Positions 1-10,382 of a stretch of DNA of 64,000 bases are shown here, in pieces. The notes under the pieces are model-generated. The model was given only the letters and a program-made list of their open reading frames with translations, was not told the DNA's origin and did not search any database. The DNA lies in assembly GCF_004011505.1 (NCBI RefSeq), contig NZ_SAUN01000001.1:496001-560000 (forward strand). The letters run 5' to 3'. Made by a program: the position numbers and the translations under genes. This stretch comes from Nonomuraea polychroma. Lineage in GTDB: Bacteria > Actinomycetota > Actinomycetes > Streptosporangiales > Streptosporangiaceae. How positions within the stretch are numbered: the stretch's first letter is position 1; each line of letters begins with the position of its first letter.

Positions 1-1516
1 GCGCCGGCGAGTCGGAGCCGAGCAGCGAGAACAGCTTGCCCTGCTCCTCGCCCAGCATCAGCTCCGCCACCTGGTGGTCGTCGCGGGTGACCGGGAAACG
101 CACCCTGACCAGGCAGGCGGGGGAGATGATGCGGGAGCCGTCGGCGGCGATGTACTGGGCGCGGACCTGGTATTCACCGGGCTGCTGGAAGTAGTGCCCG
201 TCGCGGCCGTGCCCGATGTACGCGCTGCGGTACATGGCCGGGTTGCCCTCGTCCAGCCGGATGTCCGGTGAGGTGTCGACGCAGTGGCGGATCATCGGCC
301 GGTACAACACGGTCCTGCCGCCCGGCTGCGTGATGGACACCTGTGTGAATTCCGTGTCCGGATGCAGGTGACCGTGGGTGACGCGGGGCTCGCCGGCGCA
401 GGAGAGCTTGAGCTCGACGACGATGGGCTCGCCCAGTTCGAACGACTCCTTGGCGCGCAGCTCCAGTCGCAGCCCCGAATGGTCCTCGACCGGCGGCTCG
501 AACGGCTCGATCTCGGCCGCCCCGGTGCCGAACGCGTTCGCGCCCATGGCTATGTCGCGGAAGAAGCCGTGACGTAGGTGCACCAGCTCCGCGTCCGTGA
601 ATTGGAAGGGGAAGGCGGCCCAATAGCCCTGTTCGCCGCCGGGGCGGTAATTCTGCACGTAGTTCATCCACGACAGATCACCGAAGCCGCCGTCCGGGCC
701 GAGGGGCTGGGGCGGGGTGGCGAGGTTCTTCTGCCAGGAGTGGAGCAGGTTGAAGGCGTGCCCTAACTCATGCACATACGTCCGTAGCTGCGCGCGTTGC
801 GCCTGCGGCGAGTCGCCCTTGATCGCGTCGTAGAAGACCGCCGCCCCCTGCCTCTGGTGGGCGTCGTTGTAGTCGAACATGATGCCCCGGTAGCCGCCCA
901 CGTGCTTGCTGGCCACCAGCAGCCACACCCGCCACGCCGGCGCGTCGCCGAACGTGCTGAACTGCTGCGTCATCGCGTGGTGCAGCTCGGCGTCGTTCCA
1001 CGCCAGGTCGGCCCCCGACCCGTCCACCGGGATCACCCCGGGCTGCGCAAGGGTCAGCTCGATGCCCGCCTCCGCGTAGGCGGCGCCCACGGTCAGCTGC
1101 CTGGCAGGCGAGCCGGTCGGGCCCGGCAGCGTGCCCGTGTCATACGACACGAACGGCACCGTGCCCGTCACCGAGTCCTGCTCCAGCAGCACCCGCCGGA
1201 AGTACGGCGAGGCGAACGACAGCGCATACGTACGCCCCGCCAGCGCCGCCGTCCCCGACCCATCGCTGATCGTGACGCTCACGTCCTTGTCAGGCGTGTC
1301 GAACGTGAACGCCCCGCGTCCATCGATCCGGACCTCGGCGCCCTCGGCGTGCACGGCGGGGGAGTTCACCACGAACGAGCCGACGTACGAGGTCGTCGCG
1401 CCCGCCACGGCGAACAGGTCGCCGCTCACCCTCCCAGTAGGTCTGGTCCCGTCGACGTCGACGCGGAGCGCCAGCCGCGAGTCGCCGTCCTGCCCCTCGT
1501 ACAACCCGCTGATCAT
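1..1516 (-). CDS. Zinc metallopeptidase, metzincin-like (3' end beyond left edge)
   Basis: The gene runs off the left edge with about 505 codons visible. I start it at the ATG at 1516-1514, which has AGGAG five bases upstream. Residues 249-259 read HELGHAFNLLH, the HExxHxxN/GxxH zinc site of metzincin-type proteases, and SWMNY (282-286) looks like the Met-turn. About 240 beta-rich residues of unknown fold come first, and an Ig-like stretch follows from about residue 340. No signal peptide or membrane segment is visible, although this class is usually secreted. The Leu of HELGH is encoded by TTA (764-766), a rare codon in actinomycetes. It lies 54 bases downstream of the DUF2277 gene on the same strand. 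The substrate is unknown. The zinc site is clear; assignment to a named family is not. Confidence 0.75.
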   Translation of the reverse strand, partial: MISGLYEGQDGDSRLALRVDVDGTRPTGRVSGDLFAVAGATTSYVGSFVVNSPAVHAEGAEVRIDGRGAFTFDTPDKDVSVTISDGSGTAALAGRTYALSFASPYFRRVLLEQDSVTGTVPFVSYDTGTLPGPTGSPARQLTVGAAYAEAGIELTLAQPGVIPVDGSGADLAWNDAELHHAMTQQFSTFGDAPAWRVWLLVASKHVGGYRGIMFDYNDAHQRQGAAVFYDAIKGDSPQAQRAQLRTYVHELGHAFNLLHSWQKNLATPPQPLGPDGGFGDLSWMNYVQNYRPGGEQGYWAAFPFQFTDAELVHLRHGFFRDIAMGANAFGTGAAEIEPFEPPVEDHSGLRLELRAKESFELGEPIVVELKLSCAGEPRVTHGHLHPDTEFTQVSITQPGGRTVLYRPMIRHCVDTSPDIRLDEGNPAMYRSAYIGHGRDGHYFQQPGEYQVRAQYIAADGSRIISPACLVRVRFPVTRDDHQVAELMLGEEQGKLFSLLGSDSPA

Positions 1517-1570
1517 GGCCGCTCCTGGGGAATCGTCAGGGATTACATCGTCCCCCGCCAGGAGCCCCTG

Positions 1571-1783
1571 TCAACGAGCTCCGCGAACTTGAAGCGCCCC
1601 CAGCAACTCCTCCGACGCCCGGGTGATGGTCTCGACGGCCCGGTCGAACGCCTCGGCGTTGTGCGCGGCGGGCGCGCGGAAACCGGAGATCTTCCTGACG
1701 TACTGCAACGCGGCCGCGCGCACGTCCTCCTCGGTCACACTCTCGGTGAACGGAGGCCGCAGCGTCTTGATGCTCCTACACAT
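1571..1783 (-). CDS. DUF2277 family small protein
   Basis: A 70-residue protein opening with MCRSIKTLRPP, the hallmark start of the DUF2277 family, whose function is unknown. A Thr-Glu-Glu-Asp segment and a predicted helix-rich body follow (ALQYVRKISGFRAP). It starts at ATG 1783, inside the last codons of the iclR gene (8-base overlap), so it is probably translated from the same mRNA. No catalytic motif or membrane segment is seen. Confidence 0.8.
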   Translation of the reverse strand: MCRSIKTLRPPFTESVTEEDVRAAALQYVRKISGFRAPAAHNAEAFDRAVETITRASEELLGALQVRGAR

Positions 1784-2549
1784 GCCTCAACGGTAGCCCG
1801 GGTCGCTCAGCAGGAGGACTGAGCTCGTTGCCGAAGTCGAGGGCGATCTTGCGCAGCCCCTCGGCCAGCTCGTCCCGGTCCCGCGCGTCGATGCGCTCGG
1901 CCGGTCCCGACACCGACATCGCGGCCACCACCCGGTTGCCGTCCCACACCGGCACCGCCAGGCAATGCACGCCCAGCTCCTCCTCGCCGAGGTCCATGGC
2001 ATATCCCACGGTTCGGACGCGGCCGAGCTCGGCCAGCATGGCGCTGACGTCGGTGATCGTGTTGGGGGTGCGGCGCGGCATGCCGGTCCGCTCGAACACG
2101 GCCACCGCGTCCCCGTCGGGCCGCCCCGCCAGCAGCACCTTTCCCACGGCGGTGCTGTGCGGCAGCACCCGCCGCCCGACCTCGGCGAACATGCGCAGCC
2201 TGCGCGGCGAGGGCACCTGCGCCACGTAGACGACGAAGTCCCCTTCGAGCACGGCCAGGTTCGCGGTCTCGCCGGAGAACTCGACCATCTTGGCCAGGTA
2301 CGGCTGCGCCCACACGCCGACCATGCTCTCCGCGATGCCGCCGAGCCGCACCAGGCCGCCGCCCAGGGCGTACCGTCTGTCGGATTCCTGGCGCACGTAG
2401 CCGCGCGCGAGCAGGGTCTGCAGCAGCCGGTGGATGGTGCCGTACGGCAGCCCGGTCCTGGCCGCGATCTCCGACAGGCCCGCCTCGCCACCGTGCTCGG
2501 CCAGCGCCTCCAGCACGTCGAGCGCCCGCTCGACCGACTGCACACTCAC
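1776..2549 (-). CDS. IclR-family transcriptional regulator
   Basis: A 257-residue IclR-type regulator. The N-terminal winged helix covers residues 1-65, with a recognition-helix region near residues 34-46 (PYGTIHRLLQTL). The C-terminal effector domain includes LPHSTAVGKVLLAG and an EELGVHCLAVPV segment typical of the family. It starts at GTG 2549 behind a strong GGAGG. It lies 64 bases downstream of glcF in the same direction, so it is a likely local regulator of glycolate/glyoxylate genes. Streptomyces keeps an IclR relative (AllR) near aceB in ureide metabolism, so a glyoxylate-type effector is plausible but inferred. Two inverted repeats upstream of aceB are candidate operators. Confidence 0.9.
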   Translation of the reverse strand: MSVQSVERALDVLEALAEHGGEAGLSEIAARTGLPYGTIHRLLQTLLARGYVRQESDRRYALGGGLVRLGGIAESMVGVWAQPYLAKMVEFSGETANLAVLEGDFVVYVAQVPSPRRLRMFAEVGRRVLPHSTAVGKVLLAGRPDGDAVAVFERTGMPRRTPNTITDVSAMLAELGRVRTVGYAMDLGEEELGVHCLAVPVWDGNRVVAAMSVSGPAERIDARDRDELAEGLRKIALDFGNELSPPAERPGLPLRHV

Positions 2550-2613
2550 AGGCCCTCCTTCGTCGGCCCTGTGAGTACACTGCTGCGTCTAATGGTTCGC
2601 TCGCTTCGCTCGC

Positions 2614-3816
2614 TCACAGACTCACCCCGCGCAGCGAGGCGTCCAGCACCTCGGCGGTGTGCGCCACTCTGATCTCCGCGCCGTCCCGCCGCATGGCGGC
2701 GGCGATCTGCATGGTGCATCCGGGGTTGGCGGACACCAGCAGCTCGGCTCTGGTCGAGCCGACCGCCTTGGCCTTCCTGTCGCCGAGGTCGCGGGCCGCC
2801 TGCGGCTGGAAGATGTTGTACGTGCCCGCCGAGCCACAGCAGATGGCCGACTCGGGGATCTCGCGCAGCTCCAGGTCGGGGATGCCGCTCAGCAGCTCGC
2901 GCGGCTGGGCGCGCACGCCCTGGGCGTGGGCCAGGTGGCAGGCGTCGTGGTAGGCGACCGTGAGCGGCAGCGGATGCCGCTTGGCCACGGGCCCCAGCTC
3001 GGTCAGGAACTCCGACAGGTCACGCACCTTGAAGCCGGGCTCGCGGCCGAGCAGCTCGGCGTACTCCTTCATGGAGGAGCCGCAGCCGGCCGCGTTCACC
3101 ACGACGGTGTCCACCCCGGCCCGCTCGAACGTCCTGACCGTGCGCCGCGCCAGCCGTTTGGCCTGGTCGTCGCGCCCGGAGTGCACGCTGAGCGCCCCGC
3201 AGCAGCCCTGCCCCGGCGGGATCACCACGTCGCAGCCCTCCAGCGCCAGCACCCGCGCGGTGGCCGCGTTCACCTGAGGGAAGAACTCGCCCTGCACGCA
3301 GCCGGTGAGCATGCCGACCACGGCCCGCCGCTCTCCTCTCGCCCGGACCACCCGCGGCAACCGCTGCCGCCGCTCCACGCGCGGCGCGAGCGCGGCCATG
3401 GCCCCGAGGCTCGGGTTGACGCGGGCCAGGAACGGCGCCATCCGCTCGGCCAGCCCCATCCCCGGCCGCAGCAGCCGCAGCCTGCGCGGGTACGGGAACA
3501 GGGAGAACACGATGCCGCGCACGGCCCGCTCCTGCGGCTCGCGTTCGTGCTTCCGCTCGACCTCCGCCCTCGTCAGCTCGATCAGCCGGTCGTACTTGAC
3601 CCCGGACGGGCAGGCGGTCACGCACGCCATGCACCCCAGACAGGCGTCGAAATGCCCCGCCATCTCCGGCGTGATCGGCGTGCCCTCGACGTGCTGCTGC
3701 ATCAGATGGATCCGCCCGCGCGGCGAGTCCATCTCCTCGCCCCACAGCACGTACGTCGGACACGTCGGCAGGCAGAACCCGCAGTGCACACAGTCGTTGA
3801 TCAGTTTCGGGTCCAT
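2614..3816 (-). CDS. glcF: Glycolate oxidase iron-sulfur subunit GlcF
   Basis: A 400-residue electron-transfer subunit of glycolate dehydrogenase, which passes electrons from the GlcD flavin to the quinone pool. Two 4Fe-4S ferredoxin motifs are visible: C9/C12/C15/C19 (CVHCGFCLPTCP) and C59/C62/C65/C69 (CLGCMACVTACP). Two CCG domains follow (GCCGALSVHSG and ICCGSAGTYN), as in the heterodisulfide-reductase-like family. The start is one base downstream of the glcE stop (TGA-G-ATG), so the two are translationally coupled. Length and domain order match GlcF. A lactate-utilising LutA-like role is less likely because glcD and glcE precede it. Confidence 0.93.
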   Translation of the reverse strand: MDPKLINDCVHCGFCLPTCPTYVLWGEEMDSPRGRIHLMQQHVEGTPITPEMAGHFDACLGCMACVTACPSGVKYDRLIELTRAEVERKHEREPQERAVRGIVFSLFPYPRRLRLLRPGMGLAERMAPFLARVNPSLGAMAALAPRVERRQRLPRVVRARGERRAVVGMLTGCVQGEFFPQVNAATARVLALEGCDVVIPPGQGCCGALSVHSGRDDQAKRLARRTVRTFERAGVDTVVVNAAGCGSSMKEYAELLGREPGFKVRDLSEFLTELGPVAKRHPLPLTVAYHDACHLAHAQGVRAQPRELLSGIPDLELREIPESAICCGSAGTYNIFQPQAARDLGDRKAKAVGSTRAELLVSANPGCTMQIAAAMRRDGAEIRVAHTAEVLDASLRGVSL

Positions 3817-3817
3817 C

Positions 3818-4993
3818 TCAGATCCCTCCCACGAACCGGCCGGGAGACATCCTGCGCCCGGGATCGAACTGCTCCTTGACCCGCCGCATCAGGGGCAACC
3901 CGCTGACCTGCCCCCACCGGTCGATGCTCGCGTACGGGGCGGCGAGCACGCTCACCCGCCCCCCGGCCCCCTCGACCCGCTCCCGCACCGCGGACACGGC
4001 CGCGGCCAGCGCCGGCTCCCCGATCGCCCCCCACGATTCCAGCAACACCCGCCCGGACAGCGCAGAGCCTCGCAGCGACAGCCCGGTGCCGGCCACCGCG
4101 TCCAGCACGGCCCGCGTGCCCGTGGCCGGGAAACGCACCTCGACCAGCACGTCGTCGTTCGAGATCAGCCCCCACCACGGCGGCGGCTCGCCGGTCAAGG
4201 CACCCTTGCCGACCAGCCCGCGCAGCGCCTCGGCCCGCGACTCGGCGGCCGTGCCCTCGACCAGCACGGCCAAAGTCAGCGGCCCGGCAGGGTCCGGCCA
4301 GTCCACCTCGGCGGCGCTCGGCTCGGCCTGCGAGGCGGCCAGCGCCGCGGCGACCGGCGGCAGCTCGTCGCGGTCGAGCTCCGCCGTGATCCAGCGGCGG
4401 TCGGCAGGCAGCGGGTGCAGGCGGAACGTGGCCTCCGCGATGACGCCGAGTGTGCCGTACGAGCCGGTGAAGAGCTTGCCGAGGTCATAACCCGCGACGT
4501 TCTTGACCACTTTGCCGCCCGACCGCGCGATCGTACCGTCGGGCAGCACCACCGTGATGCCGATGAGCAGGTCGCGGGCGGTGCCGTAGCGGAACGCACG
4601 CGGGCCCGCGGTCGCGGTGGCCAGCGTGCCGCCGACCGTCGTGCCCTCGGCGAACGGCACGTCCAGCGCCAGCTCCTGTCCCTTGTCCGCGAGCGCGGTG
4701 GCCAGGGCGTCCATCGTCACCCCGGCCTGCGCCCGGACCACGAGGTCGCCGGCAGCGTGCTCGAGGATCTCGTTCATGCAGCACATGTCGAGCAGCACGT
4801 CGCACCGCTCCGGCGGCGGGGCCCAGTGCAGCTTCGTGCCGCCGCCGGCCGGGACCACCGCCAGGTCCCGCTCGGCGCAGGCACGCAGCACGGCCGCGAC
4901 CTCCTCGACCGTCTCGGGCAGCGCCACCCAGCGCGGCTTGACCCCGCTGACGGCGTCGTCAGCGCCCGCCTCCCTGACCGTCGCCCCCAACAT
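3818..4993 (-). CDS. glcE: Glycolate oxidase FAD-binding subunit GlcE
   Basis: A 391-residue FAD-binding (PCMH/VAO fold) subunit, shorter than and related to GlcD, required for glycolate oxidation. The FAD-binding loop appears near residues 48-57 (PAGGGTKLHW), followed by GTVGGTLATATAGPRAFRYG-like and AGYDLGKLFTGSYGTLG segments. The reading frame is open further upstream, but I place the start at ATG 4993, which overlaps the glcD stop by one base (TGATG); the upstream extension is glcD antiframe sequence with no GlcE similarity. The gene ends one base before glcF. Confidence 0.92.
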   Translation of the reverse strand: MLGATVREAGADDAVSGVKPRWVALPETVEEVAAVLRACAERDLAVVPAGGGTKLHWAPPPERCDVLLDMCCMNEILEHAAGDLVVRAQAGVTMDALATALADKGQELALDVPFAEGTTVGGTLATATAGPRAFRYGTARDLLIGITVVLPDGTIARSGGKVVKNVAGYDLGKLFTGSYGTLGVIAEATFRLHPLPADRRWITAELDRDELPPVAAALAASQAEPSAAEVDWPDPAGPLTLAVLVEGTAAESRAEALRGLVGKGALTGEPPPWWGLISNDDVLVEVRFPATGTRAVLDAVAGTGLSLRGSALSGRVLLESWGAIGEPALAAAVSAVRERVEGAGGRVSVLAAPYASIDRWGQVSGLPLMRRVKEQFDPGRRMSPGRFVGGI

Positions 4994-6432
4994 CAGAACT
5001 GCTCCGCCTTCCCGGACTCCACCAGGGGATGCACACCCTTCCGAACGCCCGGCGCCTCCCCGCACAACCGCGGCGTGGGGAACACCTTGCCCGGATTGGA
5101 CAGTCCCCGGGGGTCGAACGCGCACCGGACCAACTGCATCGTGTCCAGGTCGGCCTCGCTGAACATCCTCGGCATGTAACGGCTCTTGTCCACGCCGACG
5201 CCGTGCTCGCCGGTGATCGAGCCGCCGTGCTCGATGCACAGGTCAAGGATCGCGCCGGAGACCACCTCGGCCCGCTCGCCCGCCCCCGGCTCCGCGTCGT
5301 CGAAGAGCACCAGCGGATGCAGGTTGCCGTCCCCGGCGTGGAAGACGTTGGCCACCCTGATCCCGTGCTCGGCCGACAGCCGGTCGATGGCGGCCAGCAC
5401 GCTCGGCAGGGACGTGCGCGGCACGACGCCGTCCTGCACGATGTACGCCGGACTGATGCGGCCCACCGCCGCGAACGCGGACTTGCGACCCTTCCAGATC
5501 GCCGCCCGCTCGGCGGGGTCGGCCGCCACCCGCAGCTCGAACGCCCCCGAGCAGATCTCCGTGAGCTGCGCGAACTGCCGCTCCACCTCCGCCGCAGGGC
5601 CGTCCAGCTCGACGATCAGCACGGCGCCCGCACCCTCGGGGTAGCGGCAGGCCACCGCCGCCTCGGCCGCCTCGATGGCGAGGGCGTCCATCATCTCGAT
5701 CGCGGCCGGCACGATGCCCGCCCCGATGATCGCCGACACCGCCTGGCCGCCCTGCTCGATGCTCTCGAACGCGGCCAGCACCGTGGTCACGGTCTGCGGC
5801 GCGCGGCTGAGCCGTACCGTGATCTTGGTGGCGATGCCGAGCGTGCCCTCCGAGCCGACGAACGCGCCCAGCAGGTCGTAGCCGGGATCCATGCGGTCGA
5901 GCGTGACCAGGTCGCCGTCCGGGGTGACGATCTCGCAGGCCTCGACGTGGTTGACGGTGAAGCCGTACTTGAGGCAGTGGGCGCCACCGGAGTTCTCCGC
6001 CACGTTGCCGCCGATCGAGCAGACCTGCTGGCTGGACGGGTCGGGGGCGTAGTAGTAGCCCCGGTCGCGCACGGCCTCGGTGATGGCGAGGTTCGTGACG
6101 CCCGGCTCCACGACCGCCCTGCGGTTGTCCAGGTCGATCTCCAGGATCGCGCGCATCTTGGAGGTGACGATGAGCACGCCGTCCTCGCGCGGGAGCGCGC
6201 CGCCCGACAGGCCCGTGCCCGACCCCCTGGCCACGAACGGCACGCTGAAGTCGTTGCATAGGCGTACCACCCGGGCGACCTGCTCGGCCGTGTCCGGCAA
6301 CACGACCACGGCCGGGGTCGCCCGGTGGTAGGTGAGGCCGTCGCACTCATACGTGCGCAGGCGTACCGGATCGGTGATCACCGAGTCGTAGGGCAGCAGG
6401 GAACGCAGGGCCGCCACCAGGGTGTCCAGCAC
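4993..6432 (-). CDS. glcD: Glycolate oxidase catalytic flavoprotein GlcD
   Basis: A 479-residue FAD-linked oxidase of the D-2-hydroxyacid dehydrogenase type, oxidising glycolate to glyoxylate. The FAD pyrophosphate loop is at about 67-79 (VARGSGTGLSGG), a second FAD contact at IGGNVAENSGG near 143-153, and the C-terminal FAD-oxidase domain carries HAGDGNLHP and GEHGVG. It starts at GTG 6432 behind a nearly perfect GGAGGTGATC ribosome-binding site, 24 bases after the aceB stop. D-lactate dehydrogenases share this fold; the following glcE and glcF make glycolate the best substrate call. Confidence 0.93.
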   Translation of the reverse strand: MLDTLVAALRSLLPYDSVITDPVRLRTYECDGLTYHRATPAVVVLPDTAEQVARVVRLCNDFSVPFVARGSGTGLSGGALPREDGVLIVTSKMRAILEIDLDNRRAVVEPGVTNLAITEAVRDRGYYYAPDPSSQQVCSIGGNVAENSGGAHCLKYGFTVNHVEACEIVTPDGDLVTLDRMDPGYDLLGAFVGSEGTLGIATKITVRLSRAPQTVTTVLAAFESIEQGGQAVSAIIGAGIVPAAIEMMDALAIEAAEAAVACRYPEGAGAVLIVELDGPAAEVERQFAQLTEICSGAFELRVAADPAERAAIWKGRKSAFAAVGRISPAYIVQDGVVPRTSLPSVLAAIDRLSAEHGIRVANVFHAGDGNLHPLVLFDDAEPGAGERAEVVSGAILDLCIEHGGSITGEHGVGVDKSRYMPRMFSEADLDTMQLVRCAFDPRGLSNPGKVFPTPRLCGEAPGVRKGVHPLVESGKAEQF

Positions 6433-6456
6433 TCGATCACCTCCGTTTCCGATTAT

Positions 6457-8034
<1,578 letters not shown>

Positions 8035-8053
8035 GGGACCTCTTTCCGCTCTG

Positions 8054-8094
8054 TTTTCCGCTCCGTGGAAAATCACTTCTGGATTGTGGAAGTG
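8054..8094 (-). promoter_or_regulatory. Two inverted repeats upstream of aceB (candidate operators)
   Basis: Twenty to sixty bases upstream of the aceB start lie two inverted repeats. One is TTTTCC (8054-8059), seven bases, then GGAAAA (8067-8072). The other is CACTTC (8074-8079), nine bases, then GAAGTG (8089-8094). Paired GGAA/TTCC arms are common in operators of IclR-family proteins, and an iclR gene ends this operon. The assignment is inference; the repeats are exact. Confidence 0.45.
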
Positions 8095-8201
8095 AAGCTA
8101 CTCCCCTCCTGCTTCCCGGGTCAAAGGTGGGGTATTCCTCGGGGGCTCCTCGGGGGCATTCCTGATGGGATCGGCAGCCTCATCGCGAAAGGATTGGAGG
8201 C

Positions 8202-8894
8202 ATGAAGACGATCGCGATCGCGGGTGGGCTGCTGGCCTCGGCGGTGCTGCTGACGGGTTGCGGGCTCGGCGACATCGCCGGCCCCACGAACCAGGACACG
8301 ACGTCCTACGAGGTGACCGACAAGGTCACCAAGCTGCAGCTGGAAAGCGGCGCCGGCGACACCGTCGTCACGGAGACCGACGGCGCGGCCGTCCGGGTCG
8401 TCGAGAAGCTCCGGTGGCGCGGCGACGACAAGCCCAAGCCGGAGCACAAGGTCGAGGGCGGGGTGTTGCTCGTCACGTACGACTGCCCGTCGAACTGGGG
8501 CAGCTGCAGCGTCGACTACGAGATCGAGGTCCCGAAGGGACTGGCCGTCGACCTCGACAGCGGCTCGGGCAACATCACGCTCAGGGCGCTGACCGGGGAC
8601 ATCGACGTGCACGTCGGCTCCGGCGACGTCGACGCCACCGACCTGGCGGGCAAGAAGGTGGTCGCGGAGGCGGGGTCGGGGAACGTCGAGCTCAAGTACA
8701 CGACGGCGCCCGCCAGTGCCCAGCTGAAGGCCGGGTCGGGGGACATCGTGCTCAACGTTCCCGACGGGGCCTACGACGTGCGGACCGACACCGGATCCGG
8801 CGATGAGACCGTCTCGGTCAAGAACGACGGCTCCTCGCCGAACAAGATCTCCTTGACCGCGGGCTCCGGCAACGTCAGCGTGTTGCCTCGTTAA
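8202..8894 (+). CDS. DUF4097-type lipoprotein
   Basis: A 230-residue predicted lipoprotein. The signal peptide ends in a lipobox (LLTGC, Cys20), so it should be anchored on the outer face of the membrane. The rest is a beta-solenoid of the DUF4097 'putative adhesin' type: short strands separated by recurrent GSGN/GSGD turns from about residue 110 to the end. It contains a Cys pair in DCPSNWGSCSVDY. The start ATG 8202 has GGAGG immediately upstream (a close five-base spacing). It is transcribed divergently from aceB. No enzymatic motif is seen and its role is unknown. Confidence 0.82.
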   Translation: MKTIAIAGGLLASAVLLTGCGLGDIAGPTNQDTTSYEVTDKVTKLQLESGAGDTVVTETDGAAVRVVEKLRWRGDDKPKPEHKVEGGVLLVTYDCPSNWGSCSVDYEIEVPKGLAVDLDSGSGNITLRALTGDIDVHVGSGDVDATDLAGKKVVAEAGSGNVELKYTTAPASAQLKAGSGDIVLNVPDGAYDVRTDTGSGDETVSVKNDGSSPNKISLTAGSGNVSVLPR

Positions 8895-8901
8895 CCAGGT
8901 G

Positions 8902-8936
8902 CTTCCCCACGGGATGTTCTGCCACCATCGGGGAAG
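8902..8936 (+). terminator. Hairpin after the DUF4097 lipoprotein gene
   Basis: CTTCCCC (8902-8908) pairs with GGGGAAG (8930-8936), and an inner GATG/CATC pairing extends the stem. There is no U-run, as is usual for actinomycete terminators. It starts eight bases after the stop codon, which fits a terminator for the lipoprotein gene. Confidence 0.5.
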
Positions 8937-8969
8937 ACATCGAGGTGTCCAGACGTTTCCCTCATAGAG

Positions 8970-10382
8970 ATGACACGAATGCACGAAAACATCACGCTCG
9001 AGACCGGCGATTTCGACCTCGAGGAGCGCCAGGCGCTCCGCCGTGTGGCAGGTCTGTCCACCGAACTCCAGGACATTTCCGAAGTCGAATACCGGCAGCT
9101 ACGACTCGAGCGGGTCGTCCTCGTCGGCGTCTGGACCACGGGCACCGCGGAGGACGCGGAAAACTCCCTGCTCGAGCTCAAGCTCCTGGCCGAGACGGCC
9201 GGGTCGCAGGTGCTCGACGGACTCATCCAGCGCCGGCAGAAGCCCGACCCGGCCACGTACATCGGCTCCGGCAAGGCGCTGGAGCTGCGTGACGTGGTGG
9301 AGTCCCACGGCGCCGACACCGTGATCTGCGACGGCGAGCTGACCCCCGGTCAGCTCCGCCAGCTCGAGGAGACGGTCAAGGTCAAGGTGATCGACCGTAC
9401 GGCGCTCATCCTCGACATCTTCGCCCAGCACGCCAAGAGCCGCGAGGGCAAGGCGCAGGTCGAGCTCGCGCAGCTCCAATACCTGCTGCCCCGCCTGCGC
9501 GGATGGGGTGGCAACCTGTCCCGGCAGGTCGGCGGCCGTGCCGCCGGCGGCGTCGGCATCGGCGGACGCGGCCCCGGTGAGACCAAGATCGAGCTGGACC
9601 GCCGCCGCATCCGCGAGCGCATGGCCAAGCTGCGGCGCCAGATCAGCGGCATGTCCACCGCCCGCGACACCATGCGCTACCAGCGCCAGCGGCGCGAGGT
9701 GCCGGCCGTGGCCATCGCGGGCTACACCAACGCCGGCAAGTCCTCGCTGCTCAACCGCGTCACCGGCGCGGGCGTGCTGGTGGAGGACGCGCTGTTCGCC
9801 ACCCTCGACCCGACCGTGCGCCGGGCGCGCACGCCGGAAGGCAGGCTGTTCACGATCGCCGACACCGTCGGCTTCGTGCGTCACCTGCCGCACCAGCTGG
9901 TCGAGGCGTTCCGCTCCACGCTGGAGGAGGTCGCCGACGCCGACCTGATCCTGCACGTGGTCGACGGCTCGCACGCCGACCCCGAGGGGCAGCTGGCGGC
10001 GGTGCGCGAGGTGCTCGCCGACATCGACGGCGCCAAGGACATCCCCGAGATCGTCGTGATCAACAAGGCCGACGCGGCCGACCCTGAAGTGCTCGACCGT
10101 CTGCAGCGCCGCGAGCGGCACAGCATCGTCGTGTCGGCGCGGACGGGCAAGGGCATCCCCGAGCTGATTGCGCTCATCGAGCGGGAGCTGCCCAGGCTGG
10201 ATCTCGAGGTGCACCTGCTGGTGCCGTACGAGCGGGGCGACCTGATCTCGCGGGCCCACAAGGAGGGCGAGGTGCTCTCCGTGGGCCACGTGGAGGACGG
10301 CACGATCCTGCACGCTCGCGTGCTGCCCAGCCTGTTCCAGGAGCTGGAGCGGGTGGGCAAGCCGGTCGAACGCGTCTTTTGA
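8970..10382 (+). CDS. hflX: Ribosome-associated GTPase HflX
   Basis: A 470-residue GTPase of the Obg-HflX superfamily that binds 50S subunits and rescues or splits stalled ribosomes. The N-terminal HflX domain carries the Gly-rich linker GGRAAGGVGIGGRGPGETKI (about 190-210), followed by coiled helices. The G domain has G1 GYTNAGKSS (about 250), G3 DTVGF (about 298) and G4 NKAD (about 365). Length matches the actinobacterial family. Start ATG 8970; ATG 8979 in frame is an alternative. It appears to be a single-gene unit. Confidence 0.95.
   Translation: MTRMHENITLETGDFDLEERQALRRVAGLSTELQDISEVEYRQLRLERVVLVGVWTTGTAEDAENSLLELKLLAETAGSQVLDGLIQRRQKPDPATYIGSGKALELRDVVESHGADTVICDGELTPGQLRQLEETVKVKVIDRTALILDIFAQHAKSREGKAQVELAQLQYLLPRLRGWGGNLSRQVGGRAAGGVGIGGRGPGETKIELDRRRIRERMAKLRRQISGMSTARDTMRYQRQRREVPAVAIAGYTNAGKSSLLNRVTGAGVLVEDALFATLDPTVRRARTPEGRLFTIADTVGFVRHLPHQLVEAFRSTLEEVADADLILHVVDGSHADPEGQLAAVREVLADIDGAKDIPEIVVINKADAADPEVLDRLQRRERHSIVVSARTGKGIPELIALIERELPRLDLEVHLLVPYERGDLISRAHKEGEVLSVGHVEDGTILHARVLPSLFQELERVGKPVERVF

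Noticed and set aside
797..1822. A plus-strand open frame antisense to the metallopeptidase
   Set aside because: The minus strand encodes an intact HExxH protease with a ribosome-binding site; the plus frame is Arg/His-rich with no recognisable feature.
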